Shown: piece after piece, positions 53,742 through 62,483 of the stretch
Layout of the letters: each line of letters begins with the position of its first letter
Position numbering within the stretch: the stretch's first letter is position 1
Assembly: GCA_964406465.1 (NCBI GenBank)
Contig: CAYORT010000004.1
Coordinates: 62,001 to 126,000, forward strand
Reading direction: 5' to 3'
Source: JAHEZL01 sp964406465
GTDB lineage: Bacteria; Bacteroidota; Bacteroidia; Flavobacteriales_C; GCA-002722245
Length of the DNA stretch: 64,000 bases
Notes under the pieces: model-generated
Told to the model about the DNA's origin: nothing
The model's input: only the letters and a program-made list of their open reading frames with translations
The model's database searches: none
Position numbers and translations under genes: made by a program

Positions 53742-55100
53742 ATGAAGTATTTACTTTTTGTTTTTTGTTTGTTTGTTTTTGCCTTCGTGGCGAAAGCCGA
53801 TCATTATTTGGGAGCAAATATCTCTTACAAATCACTTGGTAACATGAAATATGAAGTCACCATTACTGCTTATCAAGATGAGCAGCACAAGGCTAGTGAT
53901 AAGGATGCTATTACTGTTTATTGGGGCGATAATACTTCGTCATCTGTGCTGCGAACAAACGGCGGTGGGGCTGGTGTCTTAATTAATTCTGATATTAGAA
54001 AAAGTGTGTTTGTGGGCACACATCAGTACAGTAATGATGGTAATTATCGAATCTTTGTTTCAGAAAGTTATAGAAGAGCTAGCATTTTAAATGTTGCTAA
54101 TGGTCAGTCGGCAATAAGCAAGCTTTATGTAGACGCTATTGTTCCTGTGTATAGCGATCCTAACATTTGCGTGAATAACTCTGTGCAATATCAACTCGAT
54201 CCTATTTTTTACGCCTATCAAAATTTGGAGTATTCGGTGAATCCAGGTGCTTATGATTCAGATGGCGATAGTCTAGTTTTTAGTTTGATAAATTGCAGAG
54301 ATAAAAACGGCGCCTCGGCAAAGAATTATTTTGTGCCACTTAATGCCACTATTGATGCCGATAACGGGTCGTTAGTGTGGCCTAATCCGCAAGTAGGCAC
54401 CTTTGCTTTTTGTGTTTTGGTAGAAGAGTTTCGTAACGGACAAAAGATAGCTCAATCTTCAAGCGATTTTGTGGTGACAACGGGAAACAGTTTTAGTACT
54501 GCGCCTGTAGCAACTTATGCAAGCGATGTTTATTTGTATGGCGGCGACACAGTAAAGTATCCTTTCGATTTAACTATGTCGGGGATAAGTTCACATTCAT
54601 ATAATTTTTGGGGTGGCGGCTTACTAGCGCCCGTGAGTAATCATACAGGCACTTCTACGCATGTAATAGATACCATCACTTGGATTACTTTAAATAGCGA
54701 TGAGAAAAGCGGTCCGTATGCTTTTGTACATCGTTTTCAGGTTGTGCAAGCCGGACATATTTTCATTAAAGATTTTACTGTAGGTGTTCATGTATTGGGC
54801 AATCAATCTTGGACATGCACTGTGCCCGATCTCTCTGAGATTGTAGATGTAGCGCCAGAACTTTTTGATTTTTCGGTATCACCAACAATTTTCGATGAGT
54901 ATGTTTGGCTAAATGTGGGAGACAAATCGGGTGCTACCGTTTATCTTTACGATATTCAAGGAAAGTTGTTAGAAAAATACACTAATTTTACGCAGAAGAC
55001 GGTGCAATTAGATTTGTCGAATTTGGCTTCGGCAATTTATATTTTGGTGCTGTACGATAATAACGAAAGGATATTGACTCAGCGCCTGGTAAAGAAATAA
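53742..55100 (+). CDS. Secreted protein with type IX C-terminal sorting domain
   Basis: A 452-residue exported protein. It has a signal peptide (LLFVFCLFVFAFVAKA) and a beta-sandwich body with PKD-like strands (SYKSLGNMKYEVTITAY, PGAYDSDGDSLVFSLINC). The C-terminal domain (about 375-452, including VYLYDIQGKLLEKY and LDLSNLASAIYILVLYD) matches type A T9SS sorting signals, which direct export through SprA and attachment at the surface. The ligand is unknown. It would be a cargo of the machinery encoded elsewhere in the window. Confidence 0.85.
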   Translation: MKYLLFVFCLFVFAFVAKADHYLGANISYKSLGNMKYEVTITAYQDEQHKASDKDAITVYWGDNTSSSVLRTNGGGAGVLINSDIRKSVFVGTHQYSNDGNYRIFVSESYRRASILNVANGQSAISKLYVDAIVPVYSDPNICVNNSVQYQLDPIFYAYQNLEYSVNPGAYDSDGDSLVFSLINCRDKNGASAKNYFVPLNATIDADNGSLVWPNPQVGTFAFCVLVEEFRNGQKIAQSSSDFVVTTGNSFSTAPVATYASDVYLYGGDTVKYPFDLTMSGISSHSYNFWGGGLLAPVSNHTGTSTHVIDTITWITLNSDEKSGPYAFVHRFQVVQAGHIFIKDFTVGVHVLGNQSWTCTVPDLSEIVDVAPELFDFSVSPTIFDEYVWLNVGDKSGATVYLYDIQGKLLEKYTNFTQKTVQLDLSNLASAIYILVLYDNNERILTQRLVKK

Positions 55101-55125
55101 TCTTAGTTTTTTAAGTATTCAATTG

Positions 55126-55161
55126 CTAACTTCTCCCTCTTCTCTAAGAGGGAGAAGTTAG
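55126..55161 (+). terminator. Perfect 16-bp hairpin after the T9SS cargo gene
   Basis: CTAACTTCTCCCTCTT (55126-55141) pairs exactly with AAGAGGGAGAAGTTAG (55146-55161) over a CTCT loop. There is no strong T-tract after it. The sequence resembles the ends of the outer palindrome at 49069-49376, so it may be a short member of that repeat family as well as a terminator. Confidence 0.65.
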
Positions 55162-55249
55162 TGATTAAAAGCTAAAAGTATTGTGGTTGAAAAGCAGAAT
55201 ATTGCTCTTCCCAATATTTTAATTTATCATTGTACATATACAAAAAATT

Positions 55250-55762
55250 ATGGCCTTAATTAAAGCAGTAGAAGGAAAATCTCCTCAATTTGGTAACGAT
55301 TGTTATATCGCAGAAAACGCAACGATAGTGGGAGATGTAGTGTGTGGAGATCAGTGTAGTTTTTGGTTCAATGCTGTTGTGCGAGGAGATGTGCATTACA
55401 TCAAAATGGGTAATAAAGTGAATGTGCAAGATGGTGCATGTATTCATGCAACCTACCAAAAATCTCCAACCAATATTGGTAATAATGTATCCATAGGTCA
55501 TCATGCTATAGTACACGGTTGCACAGTAAAAGACAATGTTTTAATTGGAATGGGCGCTATCGTGATGGACGATTGTGTTATTGGAGAAAATTCTATCATC
55601 GCCGCCGGGGCAGTGGTTACAGCAGGTACCATCGTTGAACCTGGTTCTATCTTCGCCGGAGTTCCCGCTAAGTTCATCAAGAAAATTGATGAGCGTTTAC
55701 AAGAAGGGGAGATTAATAGAATTGCGAATAATTATGTGAAGTATTCAGGATGGTTTAAATAA
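55250..55762 (+). CDS. Gamma-carbonic-anhydrase-like left-handed beta-helix protein
   Basis: A 170-residue hexapeptide-repeat protein of the CaiE/gamma carbonic anhydrase family. The repeats run from NATIVGDVVCGDQCSFWFNA to GSIFAGVPAKFIKK. The metal-type His residues are in HATYQKSP and the IGHHAIVHGC block. The family includes zinc enzymes and non-enzymatic acyl-carnitine-related proteins, and I cannot tell which from sequence. It has its own short leader after the cargo gene. Confidence 0.88.
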   Translation: MALIKAVEGKSPQFGNDCYIAENATIVGDVVCGDQCSFWFNAVVRGDVHYIKMGNKVNVQDGACIHATYQKSPTNIGNNVSIGHHAIVHGCTVKDNVLIGMGAIVMDDCVIGENSIIAAGAVVTAGTIVEPGSIFAGVPAKFIKKIDERLQEGEINRIANNYVKYSGWFK

Positions 55763-55766
55763 ACAC

Positions 55767-55899
55767 AGTACGTCATTGCGAAAATTTTGTACCCAAAATT
55801 GAAGCAATCTCATTTACAAATACTTGAGAAAAAGAAGCTGAAAGCTTCAAGAAAAGATTCAGCAAAGTTCGCTGTGCTAAACTTAGCAGAGAGGGGGAA
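55767..55899. other. Intergenic region with a degenerate GTCATTGCGA-type repeat
   Basis: CGTCATTGCGAAAATTTTGT followed by TTGAAGCAATCTCATTT resembles the dispersed GTCATTGCGAG...GAAGCAATC element of Bacteroidota, here degenerate. Several short inverted repeats follow (GAAGCTGAAAGCTTC at about 55838). I see no credible gene. Confidence 0.45.
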
Positions 55900-56310
55900 T
55901 TATTTAATATATAGTAAACGCTCTATATGTTCCCTTGCATTACGCTCATGGGGCGCAAGCTTTTCATAATCTTCTAGATATCCAAAATTGGATAGTCTTT
56001 CATTTATGGTCATGCTTTTAATAATTCTTTCTACACTATTTTTCAATTGCCAAAATGAACTTTCGATTTTTTCTTCACTTGAATCTTCGGGGAAAGACCA
56101 ACCGAAATTACGACTCTCATTTTCTAAATATTCTATTACGGTTCTACGTTTTTCAGATTTATTTGAATTGATCTCTTTTACAACCAAGAGCGTCCGATTT
56201 AAATGTTGGCTAATCTTGTCGCTAGATTCCTTTGCTTGAATAATATTTTCGAGCGCAGAAAGATGGAGATCTAAATGCTTTTTTATTTCTTCGTAATAGG
56301 TCGTTAGAAT
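55900..56310 (-). CDS. Helical protein of unknown function, start codon unclear
   Basis: The minus-strand frame is open right up to the murI stop codon (56326-56328) and lies in the same frame as murI. It reads in coding style (for example TTYYEEIKKHLDLHLSALEN and NERLSNFGYLEDYEKL). No ATG or GTG is present; a TTG at 56187 would leave out 41 codons of protein-like sequence. An ATT at 56310 would give a start similar to MLTTYYEEIKKH. It is helical and charged, with probable coiled coils at the N-terminus. It could be a gene with a rare start, a truncated gene, or a tail of murI made by read-through. Confidence 0.55.
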   Translation of the reverse strand: MLTTYYEEIKKHLDLHLSALENIIQAKESSDKISQHLNRTLLVVKEINSNKSEKRRTVIEYLENESRNFGWSFPEDSSEEKIESSFWQLKNSVERIIKSMTINERLSNFGYLEDYEKLAPHERNAREHIERLLYIK

Positions 56311-56325
56311 GGGGAACTTAAAAAA

Positions 56326-57141
56326 TTACCTCCACAAATCAACTTCCTTCAACTTCACCTTTCCACTAAAGAAAATCTTAGTTGATTCTTCGAACGATTG
56401 GGTATAATCGGAAACGTAGAATTCATGTTTCGGATTTTCTTTTTTGGAGAGCAGTTTTTGTTCTTTTAGAGAATCTTTTACTGCGTTGGCAACGATATCG
56501 GCGCTATTGAGAATTTTAACTTTCTGCTTTTTCTTTTTGTACACCGCTTCAATTTCTTTTTGAATGAGAGGGTAGTGGGTGCAGCCTAAAATTAATGCGT
56601 CGATATTTTTGAGTGAGCTTTTATCTAGGTAAGCAGAGATAATCGTTTTGCTTATGTTGTTATTGAAAAATCCTTCCTCAATCATTGGTGCTAAAAGCGG
56701 AGTAGCCAATGAGTTGGTGGTAATTTTTGAATTGGCTTTTGAAATCAATTTTGGATACACACGTGAGTTGATGGTTCCTTTGGTGCCTATTAGGCCTATG
56801 GTTGATTTGTTGAAGTGCGAAGCCACATAATCTACCACTGGGTCAATTACGTTGATTACAGCAATGTTTTGAACGTGTTCTGCGGTTGATTTTCTTGCCG
56901 CTGCCGAGGCAGTATTGCAAGCTATAACGATAATCTTACATTTTTTCGATAGCAAGAAATCGGAAATCTTCTCAGAATAGAATTGAATGGCACTAGCCGA
57001 TTTATCCCCGTAAGGAACGTGGGCGGTATCGCCAAAATAAATCAACTTTTCGTTGGGCAATAGCTTTTGTATGGCCGAAGCTACGGTGAGTCCGCCAATG
57101 CCCGAATCAAAAATCCCTATTGCTTGTTCTGGTTTAGACAT
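56326..57141 (-). CDS. murI: Glutamate racemase
   Basis: Makes D-glutamate for peptidoglycan. The two catalytic cysteines lie in VIACNTASAAARK (near residue 75) and in ILGCTHYPLI (near 185). The substrate-binding FDSGIGGLTVASAI block is near residue 10. The length of 271 is normal. The ATG follows directly after the T-tract of a hairpin that ends the skp genes, so murI may depend on read-through. The stop is followed in the same frame by another open stretch. Confidence 0.95.
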   Translation of the reverse strand: MSKPEQAIGIFDSGIGGLTVASAIQKLLPNEKLIYFGDTAHVPYGDKSASAIQFYSEKISDFLLSKKCKIIVIACNTASAAARKSTAEHVQNIAVINVIDPVVDYVASHFNKSTIGLIGTKGTINSRVYPKLISKANSKITTNSLATPLLAPMIEEGFFNNNISKTIISAYLDKSSLKNIDALILGCTHYPLIQKEIEAVYKKKKQKVKILNSADIVANAVKDSLKEQKLLSKKENPKHEFYVSDYTQSFEESTKIFFSGKVKLKEVDLWR

Positions 57142-57168
57142 AAAAAAGTCCCGAATTTCTTCGGGACT
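57141..57168 (-). terminator. Terminator between skp genes and murI
   Basis: On the minus strand the stem AGTCCCGAA pairs with TTCGGGACT (57147-57155 and 57160-57168) with a four-base loop. A run of T's follows, which ends at the murI ATG (57139-57141). Confidence 0.8.
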
Positions 57169-57176
57169 GAATTTAT

Positions 57177-57719
57177 TTATTTCGCTGGAGTGGTAGTTGT
57201 TGTAGTAACCGCGATGCCTAGTTCTTTTTTCACTAAATCGGTGAAATCATTACCATTTACCTTATCTACATAAAGTAAGGTGCTTGAATCAAGAACATAA
57301 GTATATCCGTTTGCAATGGCTACTTTCTCAATTGCCTTTTTCACTTTTTCTTGAAGTGGAGCAAATAATGTAACTTGTTCTTCTTGTAATTTTTGATCAG
57401 CTGCTTGTGAGAATTGCGCGTACTCTTGTTCTTTTGCTTGCAACATTGCCATCTCCATTTCTAATTGAGTAGGGTTCATGGTAGCTTTTTTAGCTTCTAA
57501 AGATTGCAAAGCTGTAGTGTACTCAGTTCTCATTTTTTCTAATGTAGATCTGAAATAATCTTCGTCGGCTCTAATACGTGCTTCAATAGTATCACGCTGA
57601 GGCATTGTCATAAAGATATCGTTAGTGTTAACGTAGCCAATTTTTACTTTCTGAGCAAAGGAAACAGCACTCATCACTGTCACAAAGGCAATTACTAAAA
57701 GGGTTTTTGAATTTTTCAT
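57177..57719 (-). CDS. Skp/OmpH-family periplasmic chaperone (second copy)
   Basis: A 180-residue exported protein: signal peptide (LLVIAFVTVMSAVSFAQ), a small beta body beginning KIGYVNTNDIF and a long helical tentacle (about 45-120). The Skp family holds unfolded outer-membrane proteins on their way to BamA. It lies directly after a second, more divergent copy. It has a Thr-rich, flexible C-terminus (AVTTTTTTPAK). The two copies may form hetero- or homotrimers; this is not known here. Confidence 0.9.
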   Translation of the reverse strand: MKNSKTLLVIAFVTVMSAVSFAQKVKIGYVNTNDIFMTMPQRDTIEARIRADEDYFRSTLEKMRTEYTTALQSLEAKKATMNPTQLEMEMAMLQAKEQEYAQFSQAADQKLQEEQVTLFAPLQEKVKKAIEKVAIANGYTYVLDSSTLLYVDKVNGNDFTDLVKKELGIAVTTTTTTPAK

Positions 57720-57734
57720 GGTTAGAATTATTGA

Positions 57735-58253
57735 TTAATTAGAATATCCTAGTTGTTTTAAAATGTCGCCACTAATTTCGTTTTTGGCGTTAACGTAAAG
57801 CACCGAAACATCGCCTGCCTTATCTATTATTAATGCATATCCTTTCGATTCTGCATAGTCTTTTACAGCTTTGTAAACCTTGTCTTGTATGGGTTTTATT
57901 AATTTTTCTCTTTGTTTGAAAAGCTCACCGTCTTTACCAAAATATTGATTTTGCAAGTCTTTCAATTCTTGTTCGGCTTTAGCAATGTCTTGTTCTCTTT
58001 TGGTTTTCATCTCTGCCGACAAAAGAATTTTATCTGCTTCGTAATTTTTATACAATTGGTCAATACTGTTCTTTTTCGCATCGATTTCTTTTTGCCAGCT
58101 AACAGCCATTTCTTTGATTTTGGTCTCTGCTGCTGTATAATCGGGAATTTTGCTGAAGATATATTTACTGTCAATGCAACCCACTTTTTGCGCACTTTGA
58201 GCCATTAGGCCCATAGAACAAAGTAAACAGAATATGATCAGTAATTTTTTCAT
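57735..58253 (-). CDS. Skp/OmpH-family periplasmic chaperone (first copy)
   Basis: A 172-residue exported protein with a signal peptide (LLIIFCLLCSMGLMAQ), then KVGCIDSKYIFSKIPDY and a long helical part with KMKTKREQDIAKAEQELKDL-type sequence. The C-terminal ends in the beta body (GYALIIDKAGDVSVLYV). It is followed 15 bases later by the second skp and preceded by bamA 65 bases upstream, the arrangement found in many Bacteroidota. Confidence 0.9.
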   Translation of the reverse strand: MKKLLIIFCLLCSMGLMAQSAQKVGCIDSKYIFSKIPDYTAAETKIKEMAVSWQKEIDAKKNSIDQLYKNYEADKILLSAEMKTKREQDIAKAEQELKDLQNQYFGKDGELFKQREKLIKPIQDKVYKAVKDYAESKGYALIIDKAGDVSVLYVNAKNEISGDILKQLGYSN

Positions 58254-58318
58254 TTTATCGTCAACGAATTTAAAAATTTAAATACAGTTTCATTCATTCT
58301 TTGCAATTCCTATTCCAA

Positions 58319-60796
58319 CTACCATCCACTAACATTATATCCTAACATAAAGGTTGGAGCCCAGCTGGCTGACGGCAATTTATCAAACCCATATCCAATA
58401 TCAAATCCAAGTAAACCAAACATTGGCATGAAAACTCTTACCCCTACACCAGCTGCTTTGCGAGCTTCAAACGGACTGATTTTCTTAACATCGCTCCATC
58501 CGCGACCCGCATCGATAAATGCTAATCCATAGATGGTGGCACTCGGATTTAATGAAACAGGGTAACGTAATTCCATACTATATTTTACTGCAGCTACAGC
58601 ACCTCCCAAAGGAGTAACGCCTTCTTGAGTTGCCGTTGTTGGATCTTGGTAACCCCTTAAGGCAATAATTTCTCTACCATCAATGGAGAATGTCATTGGA
58701 CTACCTCCTAAATAGAATCTTTCAAATTGTGCGTAATCATTGTTGATGTTGTATCGGCCCAATACACCAAAGTTCACTTTTGTAAATAACACTAAGTTGT
58801 CGAAGATTTTATTGTACCATTCGGCTTGAAATTTCATTTTGTAATACTCAATTAAGCTATTTCTCGCTATTTGTGCATCGCTCATGAATGAGCTGTAAGG
58901 AAGTGTACCCTGTAAAGTTAAAGAGATGTTAGAGCCGCTTCTTGGGTAAATTGGCTGATCTACGGAGTTTCTAGATAAAATTCCTCTAACATAGTAGGCA
59001 TTGTACTGCCCGTCGGATAACGAAGATGCTCCAAATGAGTAGTTATTGATGTCATAGTGTTGGTAGGTGCCTATGATATTTAAGTTGAAGAAGTCATCGG
59101 GCCATTTTAATCTCATGCCATAACCTATAGAAGCTGTTGTAGCGCGATAATATCCAATAATATCACCAGTGCTTATGATGCTGCTGTTAGAAGATAATCT
59201 CGACAAAGCTGAGTATGAAACAGAAACACTTAAAGAGTTTGGTTTTTTACCACCCAACCAAGGTTCGATGAACGAGGCGTTGTAGCTTTGGTAAGCCGGA
59301 CCAGTTGTTTGTGCGCGAATGGCAAAGGTTTGACCGTCACCAGAAGGAAGCGGACTCCAATTTTCTTTGAATGGTTTTTTGAAGGCTCTTTTCGTTGAAA
59401 AATTGTTGAACGATAAACCCAAGGTCCCCACCAATCTTCCCCCACCGTATCCTGCAGAAAGTTCAACCTGATCTGAAGGTTGTTCTTCCACAATGTATTC
59501 AATATCCACTGTTCCGTCGGCCGGATTTGGTTTTGGGTTAACAGACATTTTCTCGGGATTGAAGTATTTCAACTGTGCCAACTCACGCTGAGAACGAATG
59601 ATATCAGAACGGCGGAATAAGTCTCCTGGTTTGGTTCTAATTTCTCGCATTACCACATAGTCGCTGGTTTTTGTATTACCCACTAAAGTTACTCTGTTAA
59701 TACGTGCTTGCTTGCCTTCGTAAATGCGAATTTCAATATCTATACTGTCTCCTTCAATCTTAATTTCCTTAGGATTTACGTTGAAAAAAAGATACCCATC
59801 ATCAAGGTATAGTGAACTTACATCTTGTCCGTTTTGATCCATCATCAATCGCGAATTAAGCGTTTGCATATTGTACACATCGCCGCGATGAATATTTAAA
59901 ATTCTGTTCAATTCTTCAGTGGTATATTTTGTGTTTCCTACCCAAGTGATGTGTCTGAAGTAAAACTTATTCCCTTCATCGATATGTATATTAATGATTT
60001 TTCTATTGTCATTTAGTTTCGATACCGTATCGGCCACAATTCGTGCATCTCTAAATCCTTTTTCATTGTATTTAGCTACAATTGCTTCTAAATCACTTTT
60101 GTAATCTTTTTCACTGAATGCACCATCTTTAAATACATTCCACCAACGATAGCGTTTGGTTTCTTTCATTAACTTACGAAGTTTTGCGTCTGTTAATGCA
60201 TTGTTTCCGTGGAAATTAATGTCTTGAATTCTTACTTTTTTTCCTTTGTCGATGGTAATTTTTAAGCTTAATGATCTGTTGTCAATGGAGTCGGGTTTCT
60301 CCGTCATCTCAACCTTACAGTTTGCTCTTCCTTTTTCTGCGTAATACTTTTTGATGGTGATTTCGATATTGTTCAGTAAGTTTTTATTGATTGGTTTTCC
60401 TTTTAACCCCCCGATCTTTTCGCGCAATTCCTTTTTGTCATTTTTACCCACACCTACAATGGTATATCCAGTAATTCTTGGGCGTTCTTTAACTGAAATG
60501 ATAAGGGTGATGCGTTCGCTATTGAGGTCGGTATATTTAATTTGAACATCTTCGAAGAATCCTTGAGCCCATATTTTTTTGATGGCGTTAGCAGCTTGTT
60601 CACTTGGCCAGCGAAAGCGTCCGCCACGCTCTAATCCCGACCAAGAAATGATGTTGAATTCTTCTATAGTTTGATTGCCTTCTACAATGATATTGTCGAT
60701 AACGTATTCGCGAGGAGCTAAGATTGATGGGGCATCTAATTGAGCCGATAAAGACAACGAGAATAGGAAAAATATAAGCAGGTGGAAGTACTTCAT
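58319..60796 (-). CDS. bamA: Outer membrane assembly factor BamA
   Basis: Inserts beta-barrel proteins into the outer membrane. It has a signal peptide (MKYFHLLIFFLFSLSLSAQ), five POTRA-type domains (about 40-420) and a C-terminal barrel with the conserved VKYSMELRYPVSL and IDAGRGW strands. I start the gene at ATG 60796; the frame is open another 57 codons into uppS but lacks a signal peptide there. The length from this start is 825 residues. It starts 1 base after the uppS stop. Confidence 0.95.
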   Translation of the reverse strand: MKYFHLLIFFLFSLSLSAQLDAPSILAPREYVIDNIIVEGNQTIEEFNIISWSGLERGGRFRWPSEQAANAIKKIWAQGFFEDVQIKYTDLNSERITLIISVKERPRITGYTIVGVGKNDKKELREKIGGLKGKPINKNLLNNIEITIKKYYAEKGRANCKVEMTEKPDSIDNRSLSLKITIDKGKKVRIQDINFHGNNALTDAKLRKLMKETKRYRWWNVFKDGAFSEKDYKSDLEAIVAKYNEKGFRDARIVADTVSKLNDNRKIINIHIDEGNKFYFRHITWVGNTKYTTEELNRILNIHRGDVYNMQTLNSRLMMDQNGQDVSSLYLDDGYLFFNVNPKEIKIEGDSIDIEIRIYEGKQARINRVTLVGNTKTSDYVVMREIRTKPGDLFRRSDIIRSQRELAQLKYFNPEKMSVNPKPNPADGTVDIEYIVEEQPSDQVELSAGYGGGRLVGTLGLSFNNFSTKRAFKKPFKENWSPLPSGDGQTFAIRAQTTGPAYQSYNASFIEPWLGGKKPNSLSVSVSYSALSRLSSNSSIISTGDIIGYYRATTASIGYGMRLKWPDDFFNLNIIGTYQHYDINNYSFGASSLSDGQYNAYYVRGILSRNSVDQPIYPRSGSNISLTLQGTLPYSSFMSDAQIARNSLIEYYKMKFQAEWYNKIFDNLVLFTKVNFGVLGRYNINNDYAQFERFYLGGSPMTFSIDGREIIALRGYQDPTTATQEGVTPLGGAVAAVKYSMELRYPVSLNPSATIYGLAFIDAGRGWSDVKKISPFEARKAAGVGVRVFMPMFGLLGFDIGYGFDKLPSASWAPTFMLGYNVSGW

Positions 60797-60797
60797 G

Positions 60798-61541
60798 TTA
60801 TGCTGTAATTTGTTCACTTGTTTTACCAAAGCGGCGCTCGCGCTGTTGATAGCTAATAATGGCTTTGAAGAAATCATCTTCGCGGAAATCTGGCCAAAGT
60901 GTTTCTGTAAAATACAATTCAGAGTAGGCCAATTGCCATAGTAAGAAATTGCTAATTCTTTGTTCACCGCTGGTGCGAATCATTAACTCAGGATCGGGAA
61001 ATTGCTTTGTATTTAAGTAAGTGCTAAGCGTGTTTTCATCGATTTTATCAACCGATAATTTACCTTCTTTAGTGTCGCTTGCAATGTGCTTAATCGCCTC
61101 GGTTATTTCCCATTTAGAGCTGTAGCTTAATGCAAGAATTAAGTTCAACTTTGAGTTTTGGCTAGTATTGTCTATCGCTTCTTGCAATTTGTTTTTGCAC
61201 TTATTGGGTAATGATTCAATGTTTCCTATGGCGTGCAAACGGATATTGTTTTCATTTAGTGTTTTGGTCTCATTATTAATGGTATCCACTAATAATTCCA
61301 TCAAAGCATTTACTTCACTTTGTGGGCGATTCCAGTTTTCGGTTGAAAAGGCATAAAGGGTGAGATATTCAACTCCGCTTTTTACAGCTGCCTCCAGCGA
61401 TGCGCGCACAGCCTTAACACCGTTTTTGTGACCAAAAATGCGCATCATTCCTTGTTTCTTAGCCCAACGCCCATTTCCATCCATGATGATGGCTACATGT
61501 TTCGGTACGTTGTTTTTATCAATTTTTTCTAGCAAAGACAT
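60798..61541 (-). CDS. uppS: Isoprenyl transferase (undecaprenyl diphosphate synthase)
   Basis: Makes undecaprenyl diphosphate, the lipid carrier for peptidoglycan and O-antigen. The cis-prenyltransferase signature HVAIIMDGNGRWAKKQG starts near residue 15, with catalytic Asp in MDGNGRW. The C-terminal region has RTSGEQRISNFLLWQLAY. The length of 247 is normal. It lies between the PorG-like genes and bamA, as in Porphyromonas. Confidence 0.96.
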   Translation of the reverse strand: MSLLEKIDKNNVPKHVAIIMDGNGRWAKKQGMMRIFGHKNGVKAVRASLEAAVKSGVEYLTLYAFSTENWNRPQSEVNALMELLVDTINNETKTLNENNIRLHAIGNIESLPNKCKNKLQEAIDNTSQNSKLNLILALSYSSKWEITEAIKHIASDTKEGKLSVDKIDENTLSTYLNTKQFPDPELMIRTSGEQRISNFLLWQLAYSELYFTETLWPDFREDDFFKAIISYQQRERRFGKTSEQITA

Positions 61542-61610
61542 TAATTCTCAGGCTTTTTTAAGAGGCTGTAAATGTAGTTTATTTTTTCTCAAAGCAGAAG
61601 AAATTGTTGC

Positions 61611-62426
61611 TTATTTGCGCGATTTGAAATCGGGGCAAACAGCTTCTTTACTGAGCCTGTAAGATATTGTGAGTCCGGTAAAGACGTAATAGTCCTTAGA
61701 CGTGCTATCTCCCCTTTGCTTACCAACGATTTTTTGAGTTGGGATACCAGTTTTATTCGCCATTTCTTGCGCTAAAGAAGTTTGAGTACTAGGATCAACG
61801 TAAATTTCACTAATATCGTCTATACGGTCGGTAAAAGTTTTTCTAATTCCCCATTCGGCTGTAATTCCAAATCGACGAAATTTCATCTTGAGTCCGATAC
61901 CCACAGGAATTGCAATTTGATGACGCGAGTATTTTTTTCCTTCTGTTTGTAGTGGTTGCAGGTCGACAAAAACATCGCTGCTGTTGCGGGCTTGAGGATT
62001 AAAATAGAAGTAGTTGATTCCGCCAAAAACGAAAGGGGTAATTTTTCTTCTTAAGGATTTGTCGAGTGCAAATTCATAGAAGTTGAATTCCAAATGTCCA
62101 CCTACTTCTATTATTGGTGATTTAAAAGACAAATTTCTTTCTACTTCAAACGCGTTGCGTGAGTAGCTGTCATAACCTTTGATCTCATTGTAATTAAAGA
62201 AGGCACGCAAAGAGTAGTGGCCATTTAGGGTATATCTATAAAATAATCCACCAGCTGGCTGCATTAATTTGATAGGGAAATGGTAACGATTTAATTCGCC
62301 AATGTAATAACCAGCTCCTCCAAAGAGACCAACTTCACTGTAACGATTGATGTTCGGACTTGCAAAGGAATCCACAGAAACCACACACAGAAAACATAAG
62401 AATACTAGTTTTTTGATGGTAGCCAT
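61611..62426 (-). CDS. PorG-like outer-membrane beta-barrel protein (DUF6089), shorter copy
   Basis: A 271-residue exported protein with a signal peptide (LVFLCFLCVVSVDSFA) and eight or so amphipathic strands (SEVGLFGGAGYYIGELNRYH, FGITAEWGIRKTFTD). DUF6089 proteins include PorG, an outer-membrane part of the type IX secretion system. This gene is directly upstream of uppS, the same position as porG in Porphyromonas gingivalis. The role in T9SS is inferred from family and position. A longer paralog sits upstream. Confidence 0.8.
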   Translation of the reverse strand: MATIKKLVFLCFLCVVSVDSFASPNINRYSEVGLFGGAGYYIGELNRYHFPIKLMQPAGGLFYRYTLNGHYSLRAFFNYNEIKGYDSYSRNAFEVERNLSFKSPIIEVGGHLEFNFYEFALDKSLRRKITPFVFGGINYFYFNPQARNSSDVFVDLQPLQTEGKKYSRHQIAIPVGIGLKMKFRRFGITAEWGIRKTFTDRIDDISEIYVDPSTQTSLAQEMANKTGIPTQKIVGKQRGDSTSKDYYVFTGLTISYRLSKEAVCPDFKSRK

Positions 62427-62483
62427 TTAAGTAGATTATTGCATATGAACGGAAGAGTAAAGCACTAAATTGCGCACTGCAAA

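Noticed and set aside
55787..55969. 60-codon plus-strand frame after the gamma-carbonic-anhydrase-like gene
   Set aside because: Covers a degenerate repeat and the antisense of the next gene; Lys/Ser-rich without structure.
60797..60967. 57-codon N-terminal extension of BamA
   Set aside because: It lies within uppS in another frame and would bury the signal peptide.
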